Assembly: GCA_030388825.1 (NCBI GenBank)
Contig: CP128836.1
Location: 372,001-436,000 of the forward strand
Source: Rossellomorea sp. AcN35-11
Lineage (GTDB): Bacteria; Bacillota; Bacilli; Bacillales; Bacillaceae_B
Direction of reading: 5' to 3'
DNA length: 64,000 bases
Shown here: positions 24,189 through 33,325 of the stretch, one piece after another
Position numbering within the stretch: position 1 is the first letter of the stretch
Layout of the letters: every line of letters starts with the position of its first letter
Program-made: the position numbers and the translations under genes
The notes under the pieces: generated by a model
Database searches by the model: none
Seen by the model: the letters and a program-made list of their open reading frames with translations, nothing else
Told to the model about the DNA's origin: nothing

Positions 24189-26645
24189 ATGAGGAGAAGT
24201 AAAAAAAAGAAGAAAAATTATATCAAAGTCAGGATAAATATTTTGTTCTTTGTTATCTTTTTATTATTTTCATCCCTTCTTTTAAGATTAGGTTATGTCC
24301 AAATTGTATCCGGTGAGGAGTATAAACGAATAGTTGAACAAACTGAAGAAGTAACAGTGAGTTATAGCGTTCCTAGAGGTAAGATATATGACCGAACAGG
24401 GAAAGTCATTGTAGACAATAGAGCCAGAAACGCAATTACCTATACTCCTCCTCAATACTCTCGTCCCGATGAAATGCTGACAGTGGCTAGAAAGCTTGCT
24501 CAGTACATCGAAATGGATACTGAAGCTGTAACTACAAGAGACAAAAAAGACTTTTGGATCCTTCTTAATAGTGAAGCAGCAGATAGTTTAGTGACAACCA
24601 AAGAAAAAGAAGAGATTAAGAATAATAAAGATTTGACAGAGAATGAGAGCAACGGAAGAATTTACAGATTAATTTTGGACCGTATCTTAGAAGATGACCT
24701 CAACAGCTTGACGGAACAAGACCTGGAAGATCTTGCGATTTATCGAGAATTTAGCAACGGATATGCATTAACCCCAAAAATCATTAAAAATAAAGGAGTT
24801 ACAGAAGAAGAGTTTGCTGTAGTCAGCGAACACTTATCAGAACTGCCTGGTATAAACACAACTACTGATTGGGAAAGAACCTATCCGTTCGATAATACTC
24901 TAAGGTCTATTTTAGGAAAGGTATCTTCATCACGCGAAGGACTTCCAAGAGAAAACATCGATACTTACTTGGCAAGAGGATATAAACGTAATGATAGAGT
25001 AGGTACTAGTCAATTAGAGCTTCAATACGAAAATGTCCTAAGAGGTCAGAAAGAAGAGATTAAAAACATAACCAAAGATGGAATCGTACTTAAATCCGTA
25101 TTAGTGAAAAAAGGAGAGCGCGGCAAGGATCTGGTTATTACAATTGATATTGATCTTCAACAAGCAGTAGAGGAAATTGTTACAGAAGAACTGCTGAAAA
25201 ACGTAAAGCAACCGAGATCTTCCTTTCTCGATCGTGCTTATGTGGTCATGATAGACCCAAATACCGGAGAAATATTAGCTCTTGTAGGGAAGAGAGCACT
25301 AAAGGATGAAGAAACCGGCAAGCACTATGTAATTGACGATGCATTAGGCACTTATACTAGCTTCTATGAGGTTGGATCAGCAGTAAAAGGAGCTACGGTA
25401 CTTACGGGGTATATGACCGGCGTTCTAACTCCAGGGCAATCCTTAGTGGATGAACCCATCAAAATAGCAAGGACCCCTAAGAAAGCATCTTGGTTTAATC
25501 AGAAGGGGTGGGCGAATCAATCGATGAACGATCGATTCGCATTAGAAATTTCATCAAACTCCTATATGTTCAAGGTGGCCATGCGGTTAGCAGGAAACCC
25601 CTATTATGTACCACATGCCGGAATAAAAGGTACAGAGTCCGATTTGATCAATATGAGGAATCATTTTAATCAGTTAGGTTTAGGAGTGAACACAGGAATC
25701 GACTTACCAGGGGAAGTTGACGGGTATCAAGGTCGATTCACAACGCCAGGTAACCTACTGGACTTCGCCATAGGACAGTTCGATACCTACACCCCTTTAC
25801 AACTTGCTCAATACGTATCTACAGTAGCTAACGGAGGGTACAGAATACAACCACACATCTTAAAAGAGGTACGTCAGCCGGATACCGAAACAGGACAACC
25901 TGGACCCATTCAAATGATTAAAGAAACCAAGGTTTTGAACAAGGTGAATGTTACACCAGAACAACTTCTTAACGTCCAAAAAGGGTTTTATCAGGTATAT
26001 CATAATTCAAGGGGGACTGCAGCAAGCCACTTCAGAAACGCACCATATGTTGCAGCTGGTAAGTCTGGAACCGCACAATCCTATCATAGGGATCCCAAGA
26101 CAGGGGAATTTTATGATACCTATAACACTACCCTTATTGGATATGCACCTTATGAGAATCCCGAAATAGCTTTCTCGACCGTTGTTCCAAAATCACATAA
26201 TTCTTCAACAGATCCCTATATAAATAAAGAGATCTCCAGAAAAGTAATGGATGCCTATTACAAGCTAAAGAAAAAGCGAGAGATAGGGGTACAAGAAGTC
26301 CCAAGCGAACTTCTGGAAGAAGAGGTTGAAAGTGTTGATGCAAACACAGAAACGAATGTGATTCATCCTAATGGTAACGAACAGTTACCCTCCTTATCAG
26401 ATGAAACAACAGGCAACAACTCGGATGTATTAGAAGAAAGTGAACCAGAACAACCAACGAGTGAAGATATAGAACAAGACACAGACGCTCTTACAGAAGA
26501 GGCACATGAAGGAGAAGAGGTTCCAAGAGGAGAAATCAATGAAGATGAAATAGAGTCCGTTTCAGAACCTTCCGTAGTCATGGAAGTCCAAGATAACGAG
26601 GTGGACGAAACAACCAATGAGGAAGAATATTTTTCTACTGAGTAA
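24189..26645 (+). CDS. class B penicillin-binding protein (peptidoglycan transpeptidase)
   Basis: 818 residues. A Lys/Arg-rich start and one transmembrane helix (about 18-36) anchor it outside the membrane. The PBP dimer domain follows, then the transpeptidase with SAVK (Ser 397, Lys 400), SSN (455-457) and KSGT (625-628). It crosslinks peptidoglycan stem peptides. A strongly acidic, Ser/Thr/Glu-rich tail (about 715-818) is unusual and probably disordered; no PASTA domain. It is the first gene of a co-directional block with NrnA-like, CdaA and CdaR. It resembles PBP2b/PbpI-type enzymes. Confidence 0.92.
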   Translation: MRRSKKKKKNYIKVRINILFFVIFLLFSSLLLRLGYVQIVSGEEYKRIVEQTEEVTVSYSVPRGKIYDRTGKVIVDNRARNAITYTPPQYSRPDEMLTVARKLAQYIEMDTEAVTTRDKKDFWILLNSEAADSLVTTKEKEEIKNNKDLTENESNGRIYRLILDRILEDDLNSLTEQDLEDLAIYREFSNGYALTPKIIKNKGVTEEEFAVVSEHLSELPGINTTTDWERTYPFDNTLRSILGKVSSSREGLPRENIDTYLARGYKRNDRVGTSQLELQYENVLRGQKEEIKNITKDGIVLKSVLVKKGERGKDLVITIDIDLQQAVEEIVTEELLKNVKQPRSSFLDRAYVVMIDPNTGEILALVGKRALKDEETGKHYVIDDALGTYTSFYEVGSAVKGATVLTGYMTGVLTPGQSLVDEPIKIARTPKKASWFNQKGWANQSMNDRFALEISSNSYMFKVAMRLAGNPYYVPHAGIKGTESDLINMRNHFNQLGLGVNTGIDLPGEVDGYQGRFTTPGNLLDFAIGQFDTYTPLQLAQYVSTVANGGYRIQPHILKEVRQPDTETGQPGPIQMIKETKVLNKVNVTPEQLLNVQKGFYQVYHNSRGTAASHFRNAPYVAAGKSGTAQSYHRDPKTGEFYDTYNTTLIGYAPYENPEIAFSTVVPKSHNSSTDPYINKEISRKVMDAYYKLKKKREIGVQEVPSELLEEEVESVDANTETNVIHPNGNEQLPSLSDETTGNNSDVLEESEPEQPTSEDIEQDTDALTEEAHEGEEVPRGEINEDEIESVSEPSVVMEVQDNEVDETTNEEEYFSTE

Positions 26646-26724
26646 ACAATTTGTACTTTTCCTTTACACTCTCATTGAAACTATTTATGCTTAAGGTAAG
26701 CCTATATTTCCTATATGTCTTTAT

Positions 26725-26795
26725 CACTTCGTAAAGAAACACCCATTGAAGCACAAGCGGGTTCACTCGTCTTGCTATCAATGGGTGTTTTCTTA
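26725..26795 (+). promoter_or_regulatory. leader hairpin with U-run before nrnA-like gene
   Basis: AAACACCCATTGA pairs with TCAATGGGTGTTTT; an inner CAAGCGGGT...CTTGC stem is present. A purine-rich ribosome site follows about 25 nt later. Confidence 0.6.
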
Positions 26796-26823
26796 TACAT
26801 ACACTACAAAAAGAGGAGCTATA

Positions 26824-27767
26824 ATGATGATCCAAAAACAGATTACTGAAAAAATTAAAGAATTTAATACTATTATTATCTTTCGCCACGAAATGCCTGA
26901 TCCAGATGCATTAGGTTCTCAAGGCGGCTTGCAAAAAGCCATTCAACATTCTTTCCCAAAGAAGAATGTGTTCGTTGTAGGTGAAGAAGAGGACAAACTT
27001 AAATTTATGAATACCATGGACAACGTACCAGATAAGGAATTCGAAGATGCATTAATTATAGTTATGGATACAGCAATTAAAAACCGAATAAGCGATCACC
27101 GTTTTAACCAAGGGCAATATCTAATCAAGATTGACCATCACCCAGAAACAGAACCCTTTGGAGATTTAAATTGGGTTGATACATCTTTCAGTTCTGCTAG
27201 TGAGATGGTGTGCGATTTAATCGCCAATTCACCTGAGAGCTTGGGTTATCTTCAGATGCTGCAAGACTATTATTCAGCGGTATTGTGGGAGATACCGGAC
27301 GATTCCAGTACCCAAATACGACAGAGCAAACGCTTCTATATGCAGGTCAGTTACTAAGCTATAATTTCAGCGCTCAAGACTTCTATAAAGAGTTATACAA
27401 AGAAAGTAGAAGCGTAGCAAAGCTGAAAGGTATGGCGTTAACTCATTACGAACTTACTGAAAATGGGGTAGCTTATTATGTTGTTTCTAAAGAGACGATG
27501 GAACAACTTAATGTAACAGCACATGAAGCATCGAATCTTGTGAATTGCCTTTCAAATATTGAAGGAAACCACATTTGGTTATTCTTCATTGAAGCAGATT
27601 ATGGATATAGAGTCCGGATCCGATCTAAAGAAGTAGCGATAAACAAAGTGGCCCAAAAATTCGGGGGTGGTGGGCACCCACTAGCTTCCGGAGTGAAGGT
27701 AGAAAATCAAGAAGTCGGTGAACAACTTATTCGTGCCTTAGACGAGAAATTAACAAATAGGGAATAG
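26824..27767 (+). pseudogene. nrnA: NrnA-like DHH/DHHA1 phosphodiesterase, one frameshift
   Basis: DHH-family motifs are in order: RHEMPDPDALGSQ, VMDTA, KIDHHPE (the DHH), then after the break GDTGRF and the DHHA1 signature GGGGHPLASG. This is the NrnA type (oligoribonuclease and pAp phosphatase), which also degrades pApA, the product of c-di-AMP hydrolysis. The frame breaks near 27290 where TGTGGGAG lacks one G; repaired length is about 315 residues, normal for NrnA. It lies directly upstream of cdaA. Activity depends on whether the missing base is real. Confidence 0.8.
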
Positions 27768-27826
27768 AGCGACTTCGCTCTATTTCCTTCCTTTTTAAAA
27801 AATGTGAATAGGAAAGGGGGAGCAAA

Positions 27827-28633
27827 GTGGTATTAGATATTACTTTAGCGATCGTCGATTTGCTAATCGTAACCTTTTTACTCTACAAAACTATAATGAT
27901 CTTTCATAATACAAAAGCGATTCAAATATTAAAAGGCATCGTCGTTATTTTGATTGTATGGGTAGCAAGTGGAGTCTTAGGTTTAAATACGTTGAAATTT
28001 ATCATTTCACAATTATCCTTATACGGTATCCTCGCATTAATCATTTTATTCCAACCTGAAATCAGAAACGCCCTTGAAAAATTAGGAAGGAAGAATTTCA
28101 CTTACAAATCCTCAACCAATAAAGAATCACACTCCAACTACAAATTAATTGAAGACATCATCCAATCATCTACCCACATGAGCAAACACAAGATAGGAGC
28201 TCTAATTTGCATTGAACTAGAGGACTCTCTATCAGAATATGTCCAAACAGGAATTGAATTGAATTCAAAAACTTCAAAAGAACTATTAATTAGTATTTTT
28301 TCTGGGAAGGTCCCGCTGCATGATGGCGCTTTAATCATTCGAGGAGGACGAGCAGAGGCCGCTAGTTGTTTCTTACCCTTATCAGGTAACAACTCCCTTT
28401 CTAAAGAATTAGGTACGCGTCACAGGGCAGGAGTGGGCTTGAGTGAGCTATCGGATGCTTTAACCGTGATCGTAAGCGAAGAAACAGGAAGCATTTCGGT
28501 TACTAAGGACCATAAGCTCCACAGGGGTGTTTCGTTAGAAGTGTTAAGGAATCTCTTGGAAGAATCATTGATTGAAAAGAAGGAGAAACCAAAAATTAAA
28601 CCTTTTCTGAAGGGAGGGTTTAGAAGAAAATGA
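27827..28633 (+). CDS. cdaA: diadenylate cyclase CdaA
   Basis: 268 residues. Three N-terminal transmembrane helices (about 5-75), then the DAC (DisA_N) domain with LHDGALII (DGA, 166-168) and GTRHRAGVG (RHR, 198-200), the two motifs that bind ATP and metal. It makes c-di-AMP from two ATP at the inner membrane face. The GTG start follows GAAAGGGGGAGCAAA. It overlaps cdaR by 4 nt, as in the chromosomal operon, but glmM is absent. A plasmid or phage copy would add c-di-AMP to the host pool. Confidence 0.93.
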   Translation: MVLDITLAIVDLLIVTFLLYKTIMIFHNTKAIQILKGIVVILIVWVASGVLGLNTLKFIISQLSLYGILALIILFQPEIRNALEKLGRKNFTYKSSTNKESHSNYKLIEDIIQSSTHMSKHKIGALICIELEDSLSEYVQTGIELNSKTSKELLISIFSGKVPLHDGALIIRGGRAEAASCFLPLSGNNSLSKELGTRHRAGVGLSELSDALTVIVSEETGSISVTKDHKLHRGVSLEVLRNLLEESLIEKKEKPKIKPFLKGGFRRK

Positions 28634-29625
28634 AAAAAGAAATCTTCATAAGAATCGGGGTCTTTATCATTTCATTATTGCTGGCTAGCATCTTAGCCAT
28701 AAACGTTAGTACCTTAGGGGAAGAGAGAAATCATGAGTTTTCATTCACAAACTCCACTGAGGGGATATATGTAATCGAAGAACTTAATATCGAATACCGT
28801 TATGATAAAACAAAGTATGAAGTGGTCCCTTTTGTAACGAAGCCATATGCAGTCATTAAAGGAGATAAAAGTAAAATTAATTTAATGAAATGGGGCGAAG
28901 AACCTCAATTTTACATTGAACTTTCAGGTAAGCCACCAGGCACTTACAGGGAGGAGATTAGTTACACAGGAATTAACAAGGATCTGGAAGTGGAATTTTA
29001 CCCGGGTATTGTTGACCTGAGGTTAATGGAGCAGCAAACCATTCGATTAACTCCATCTATTGAGTTAATAGGGATGGATAAGGTTAAAGAAAACTACATT
29101 ATATCAGTGCCAGAATTATTGAAAGAGGAAGTCCTTATTCGCGATATTCAAGATAAACTGAACCAGGTTGGCCAAGTAAAAGGGGAAATAGATGTTTCAA
29201 AATTAACGAAAACAAAAGAATTTGAAGTCTCCTTATCCGTTTACAACCGAGATGGTAACTTAATGCCGGATATTAATCTATTAGATAAGAACATTAAAGT
29301 GAAGGTGCCGGTCGAAAAGAAAGTGACAATTGTAAAAGAGGAAGTGATCAAAAAAATTGTAGTGGTTGAAGCACCAAAGGAACCAAAAGTAGAAAATCCT
29401 TTACCGAAACAAGAAGGTATATTATCATTTGTTAACATTCCTGAAAATCTAGACCTAACCAATACTTCAAGTGACCTAAAATGGACAGGTAACGTAACCA
29501 TTGATGTAAAAGGGTTTAAGGAAGGAAAGTATGAGATGACAGTAGATGATGCAGGTACTAAAAAGACTGTGAAATTTGTCTTAAAGTCAAATCCTCCTGA
29601 AGAAAATGAAGATACAGATGAATAA
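28630..29625 (+). CDS. cdaR: CdaR (YbbR-domain regulator of CdaA)
   Basis: 331 residues, overlapping the cdaA stop (ATGA). One N-terminal membrane helix (about 7-25) and extracytoplasmic YbbR-type beta repeats (EEISYTGINKDLEVEFYP type segments near 100-120, and later ones), then a Glu-rich tail. CdaR binds CdaA at the membrane and tunes its activity. Here it ends the PBP/NrnA/CdaA/CdaR block and is followed by a terminator. Confidence 0.9.
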   Translation: MKKEIFIRIGVFIISLLLASILAINVSTLGEERNHEFSFTNSTEGIYVIEELNIEYRYDKTKYEVVPFVTKPYAVIKGDKSKINLMKWGEEPQFYIELSGKPPGTYREEISYTGINKDLEVEFYPGIVDLRLMEQQTIRLTPSIELIGMDKVKENYIISVPELLKEEVLIRDIQDKLNQVGQVKGEIDVSKLTKTKEFEVSLSVYNRDGNLMPDINLLDKNIKVKVPVEKKVTIVKEEVIKKIVVVEAPKEPKVENPLPKQEGILSFVNIPENLDLTNTSSDLKWTGNVTIDVKGFKEGKYEMTVDDAGTKKTVKFVLKSNPPEENEDTDE

Positions 29626-29637
29626 TTCCATTAAAAA

Positions 29638-29677
29638 AACCGCTCTACTCTTATTTACAGAGTAGGCGGTTTTATTT
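29638..29677 (+). terminator. rho-independent terminator
   Basis: AACCGCTCTACTC pairs with GAGTAGGCGGTTTT. It ends the cdaA-cdaR block. Confidence 0.8.
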
Positions 29678-29752
29678 ATTTTCTTTAACCAACTTTTTGT
29701 TGTTTTAGTTGAGAATGAACCATTTTATTTTAAAGAGGAGCAGGTATTTAAT

Positions 29753-30022
29753 TTACCAATCAAACTTAGGTAAGTTAGATTCTATAGGACCATCGCAATC
29801 AAGCATAATCCATTTACAATCATTTTTCTCTGCAGTAATCATTAATAACATGATATCAGCTGGCATTTCTACTTCCTTATATCCAGGGGATACATAGATC
29901 CACCACCCATATCCTTCTTTATCATAGTGAACGACACCATTAATTCCTTCTCCATCTAACACATCTTTTGTTGCTTCTGAAATATGAGCTGTAGATAATA
30001 CCAACATTTTTTCTGTTTTCAT
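29753..30022 (-). CDS. DUF5983-like protein
   Basis: 89 residues. STAHISEAT, GYGWWIYV and a C-terminal CKWIMLDCDGP...LPKFDW match the layout of the DUF5983 family, common on phages and plasmids and of unknown function. AGAGAGGATTT lies upstream of the ATG. First from the right edge of a set of four leftward genes read from leader M. Confidence 0.7.
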   Translation of the reverse strand: MKTEKMLVLSTAHISEATKDVLDGEGINGVVHYDKEGYGWWIYVSPGYKEVEMPADIMLLMITAEKNDCKWIMLDCDGPIESNLPKFDW

Positions 30023-30041
30023 TTCGAAAAATCCTCTCTGA

Positions 30042-30239
30042 TTATAGGTTAATTGTTTCTTTTTCTACTACTAATTGAATTTCCTTGTAAGCTTTACGGC
30101 TCTCTTCAAGTTCTTTTTGAACCACTTTTAATTTTTTTAAATGATATTCTTCAACTATCTCCAAATTCTTAATATCAGACTCTAACAACTCTTTGGTACG
30201 TTCAGCTGCAGATGAGTTTATTAATGTGCGATTTTCCAT
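30042..30239 (-). CDS. small coiled-coil protein
   Basis: 65 residues, almost entirely charged helix (LEIVEEYHLKKLKVVQKEL). The ATG at 30239 is 9 nt after AAGGAGGG; the GTG three codons earlier overlaps that site. Function unknown. Confidence 0.65.
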   Translation of the reverse strand: MENRTLINSSAAERTKELLESDIKNLEIVEEYHLKKLKVVQKELEESRKAYKEIQLVVEKETINL

Positions 30240-30324
30240 AACAAACACCCTCCTTGCTTACAAAAGTTATAGCCACGATCAAAGGGGACACTTAATCCCC
30301 TTAGCGGCTGATAAAACCTATAAT

Positions 30325-30702
30325 TTATGCTGTTACACCGTACCTTTTATCGGCTATAAGTGAAAATTCCTCACTTAGTTGCTGGTCGATAAAACTAACG
30401 CCCTTCAGGAAACCTATTAAGATCAGTTCCATGTCACGTTCAATTGAGTGATTTTGCTTCTCTTTTGCGAGGTTCAACATTTTTAAATTGTCCTCAAGCT
30501 CTTGTCTCAAGTCGCTGCCCGTTCTCACCATCTTACAACGTGAAGAAAAGGTAAAGGACGGTCGTTTTAACTCATCCCAAGAGATTCCATAAGTCTGCAT
30601 GATAACAGCGATTTCTGATTGATTTATTGTAATCCTATCGGATGCATAATGATTTGCATGAACTAACTCCCTTAATTTATTCATCAATTTTACTTTTTCC
30701 AT
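30325..30702 (-). CDS. hypothetical helical protein
   Basis: 125 residues, GGAGGGAACGCAAAA before the ATG. Helical, with a YGISWDELKRPSF segment in the middle. No family recognised. It is between other leftward genes of the same operon. Confidence 0.7.
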   Translation of the reverse strand: MEKVKLMNKLRELVHANHYASDRITINQSEIAVIMQTYGISWDELKRPSFTFSSRCKMVRTGSDLRQELEDNLKMLNLAKEKQNHSIERDMELILIGFLKGVSFIDQQLSEEFSLIADKRYGVTA

Positions 30703-30796
30703 TTTTGCGTTCCCTCCGAAATATAGATAAATTTTAGTTTTTTTGCTGCATTGATACTAGGCACTTCAATTACCATTGTGTAGGGGATCAACATTA

Positions 30797-31390
30797 TTAC
30801 ATCCCCATGTCGCCCTTTTGAACTTTTCGAATAGAACCTGTGCAATCAGCTTGTTCACATTGAGCCAGACCATCTTCATACATTTCATTACACTCATTGC
30901 ATAGGTACACATATTCATCTTCTCTCTCGTACCATAGTTCTTCATCCTGGTTAAATTCATACAAGTCTGAAGCGATACTTAAGAATAAATCTTTGTTGAA
31001 AATTCCTGCATCAAAGAACCGGTAATTTTCACGTTCAAGAACACCAATGAGTTGATCTTCTGTAAGTCCTTTTTGACGAGATTTGTTTTCTTGATCCGCT
31101 GTCCACTGCATATGTTTAAAATCTTCAGCTAAATACGAATGGAGCGGGTGAAGGGGCACATCACGCTTTAATACTTCTCCAAAATAAAAAGACATATCAT
31201 GAAGACGCGGATTCAATTGTGAATGTGCATCATAAGTTCCGGATAGCAGGTAACCATGTAATTCAAAAGTTTCCTCCCGAATCTTCGATACAACCCCAAC
31301 CGAATAACCTTCTTCCGTGGTGACACCAATATAATCCCCAACTTCAATACCTTTTGTTAGAACATTCTTCTCTGTACTCTTTACTGTCAT
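30797..31390 (-). CDS. hypothetical protein with C-terminal zinc ribbon
   Basis: 197 residues. The N-terminal VGDYIGVTTEEGYSVGVVSKI resembles a small barrel; the C-terminus has CNEC and CEQADC, a likely zinc ribbon. AAAGGAGAGATTGTA precedes the ATG, directly behind the minus-strand two-hairpin leader. First gene of the leftward operon to 29753. Function unknown. Confidence 0.75.
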   Translation of the reverse strand: MTVKSTEKNVLTKGIEVGDYIGVTTEEGYSVGVVSKIREETFELHGYLLSGTYDAHSQLNPRLHDMSFYFGEVLKRDVPLHPLHSYLAEDFKHMQWTADQENKSRQKGLTEDQLIGVLERENYRFFDAGIFNKDLFLSIASDLYEFNQDEELWYEREDEYVYLCNECNEMYEDGLAQCEQADCTGSIRKVQKGDMGM

Positions 31391-31397
31391 TACAATC

Positions 31398-31571
31398 TCT
31401 CCTTTGATAGTTGTTTTAGAAGCATAAAAAACACTTCTTTTAAGGGACCAAACTCCAATTCCTAAACACAGTTAGAAAAAAGATCACCTAAAAGAAGTGT
31501 TTTTAATTTGAATCAGCCTCTGCATAGAAGCGATATAGTTAATGGTTAAATAGGGTATATCTATAATTATA
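31398..31571 (-). promoter_or_regulatory. two-hairpin leader M (minus strand)
   Basis: Read on the minus strand: TGC-TATAAT (plus 31566-31571), small hairpin GCTTCT-ATGC-AGAGGC near 31515-31535, then ACACTTCTTTT paired with AAAAGAAGTGT and TTTTTT. CTTCT after the U-run pairs with AGAAG of the 3' arm. It shows that the leader design is used on both strands. Confidence 0.7.
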
Positions 31572-31714
31572 GCATTTACGATTTCAGGATTCTATTATGG
31601 CAAAACTTTTATTGTACATTAGGTATTTTACTTTACGGTGGAAACGAAACCTCACCCAACCATAGATTTTTAAAATCCAGGCAAGAGAAAATCACTTTCC
31701 CATTGAGAGTGTGC

Positions 31715-32070
31715 TACAATATATATATACTTCTTTTAATTTTATTTTTCTCCCTTTCAAGAGCAAGGGCGTACATTATCTCTTAAGTATTTTTCTTCAG
31801 GAGAGGAATGAAATTAGTATATCCATATAAGGTTATAAAGGCACTTTGATTAAGCCATCGACATTCGCTTGAATGAGTACTGTTTATTCAGTCATTGATG
31901 TTTAATCTAAGTGCTTTTTTGCTTATTCAGGGCTTATCTAATTTCGAAGAACCCAAAACCCTGAACTAATCCACCAATTTAACAAAAGCGCCGATTCAAG
32001 CGATTTAATGTCAAAACCTTAAATGTTTGAATGGACGCTTTTTATTGTCCAAAAGAATAGGGAAGAGGAG
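31715..32070 (+). promoter_or_regulatory. leader 5 with two successive terminator-like hairpins
   Basis: TGC-TACAAT (31715-31720). The first hairpin is GCACTTtGATTAA with TTAATCtaAAGTGC and TTTTTT (31841-31920), then TTCAGGG/CCCTGAA (31926-31965), then a second U-run hairpin AAAGCGcCgATTCAA with TTGAATgGaCGCTTT (31985-32043). GTCCA after it is an exact complement of TGGAC in the second 3' arm. Confidence 0.65.
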
Positions 32071-32078
32071 AGATTATT

Positions 32079-32234
32079 ATGTTAAAAACAATGATCAGAA
32101 AGAGTAATTTGTATTTTTTTGGAGAAGAGGATATTACAACTCATGATTTCGCCTGGTTCTATGGTTTTTACGCTTTTTTAGCTGTCATTGCCATTATTGT
32201 TGCGACTGTAAATATTTTAGCGGGTACGATGTAA
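32079..32234 (+). CDS. 51-residue membrane protein
   Basis: ATG behind GGAAGAGGAGAGATTATT. Basic start, acidic stretch GEEDITTHD, then one long hydrophobic helix (about 25-47). It ends 1 nt before the next ATG. Function unknown. Confidence 0.65.
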   Translation: MLKTMIRKSNLYFFGEEDITTHDFAWFYGFYAFLAVIAIIVATVNILAGTM

Positions 32235-32235
32235 G

Positions 32236-32514
32236 ATGACACTCCAAGAATACAATAAAGCGTTATTTATTTTTGGATCTATTGATAAGGTAAAAAGACA
32301 CTTAGACCGAGACAAGAAAGACTTAGCAGACCTACGGGTGAAAGAGTTGATCCACAGAAGTGATGTAGTGTGGAAAAACCAAAACGGCACCACGATCGTA
32401 AAGACAACTCCAGAAAGCACTTTCGAACTAAACAAAAAAATTCTAAATGATAGAATTCATTTATGGACTAAACTTTTAGAAAAGCACGAAGAAATACTTC
32501 GTGCGGCCGTATAG
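32236..32514 (+). CDS. small helical hypothetical protein
   Basis: 92 residues, starting 1 nt after the membrane protein stop, so translation is coupled. Charged helices around DKVKRHLDRDKKDLADLR. No recognised family. Confidence 0.65.
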   Translation: MTLQEYNKALFIFGSIDKVKRHLDRDKKDLADLRVKELIHRSDVVWKNQNGTTIVKTTPESTFELNKKILNDRIHLWTKLLEKHEEILRAAV

Positions 32515-32545
32515 CGAGAGGATCATTCCTCTCGCTTTTTTTTAT
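32513..32545 (+). terminator. rho-independent terminator
   Basis: GCGAGAGG pairs with CCTCTCGC, followed by TTTTTTTT. Confidence 0.85.
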
Positions 32546-32624
32546 TTTTTGTATAATCGCTTACAATATCCATCCGCATTTTCTTGTGATAAATTTATTT
32601 TGTACAAGTCCCCAGGACTATTTT

Positions 32625-32655
32625 TAGGCACTTTTTAAGTGCCTCTTTTTTTATT
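32625..32655 (+). promoter_or_regulatory. short leader hairpin before dsbA-like gene
   Basis: AGGCACTTTTTAAGTGCCT with TTTTTTT, about 25 nt before the ATG. Confidence 0.6.
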
Positions 32656-32676
32656 ATTAATCAACGAGGTGAGCAC

Positions 32677-33322
32677 ATGTTTAAAAAAGAAAACCTTCCG
32701 GCTGTTTTATTAATTGCCATAGGAATCGCATGCGTATCTTTAATAATCTTTGGCAGCATAACGAGAGAAACAGTCGAGGAGTTTGACCTTGCCACAGAAA
32801 ACGACCCATTTCTAGGCAAAGAAGAAGCACCTGTGGAAATTGTGAACTTTTCAGATTTTAAATGTCCGTGGTGCAAAAAATGGGAACAAGAGGTTCTTCC
32901 TCAAATTCAGTCGGATTACATAAACGAAGGGGAAGCGAAAGTGGTATTTAAGCATTTACCTTTCCTTGCAGAGGATTCAATGACAGGTGCTCTAGCTGGT
33001 GAAGCGATCTATCAACAAAAACCCGACTTGTTCTGGAAGTATATTGAGTTGATGTTTAAGAATCAAAAAAATGGCCACAACGAAAAATGGATCACACATG
33101 ACTTCCTAATGGATTTAGCAAAAAAAAGAATTGCCCGGCCTAGACTATGAGTTGCTATCCAAGGATATTGCAGAACAAACATATCTAGATGAGGTTGATG
33201 CTGATAAAAGAGTAGCAATTAACTCCAATGCAACAAGTACCCCAGCCATCTTTATTAATGGTAAGCGAATTAAAGATGCATTCGACTATGATGAAATTCA
33301 AAAAGCTATAGAAGCCGAATAA
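32677..33322 (+). pseudogene. DsbA-like thiol oxidoreductase (BdbD type), one frameshift
   Basis: N-terminal membrane anchor (about 8-28), then a thioredoxin fold with CPWC (Cys 63, Cys 66), HLPFLAEDS, and after the break the cis-Pro segment TPAIFINGKRI. It would make disulfide bonds in exported proteins; the window has Cys-rich exported products. The frame breaks at a run of eight A near 33125 (seven would restore it). Repaired length is about 214 residues, usual for the family. Confidence 0.8.
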
Positions 33323-33325
33323 CAA

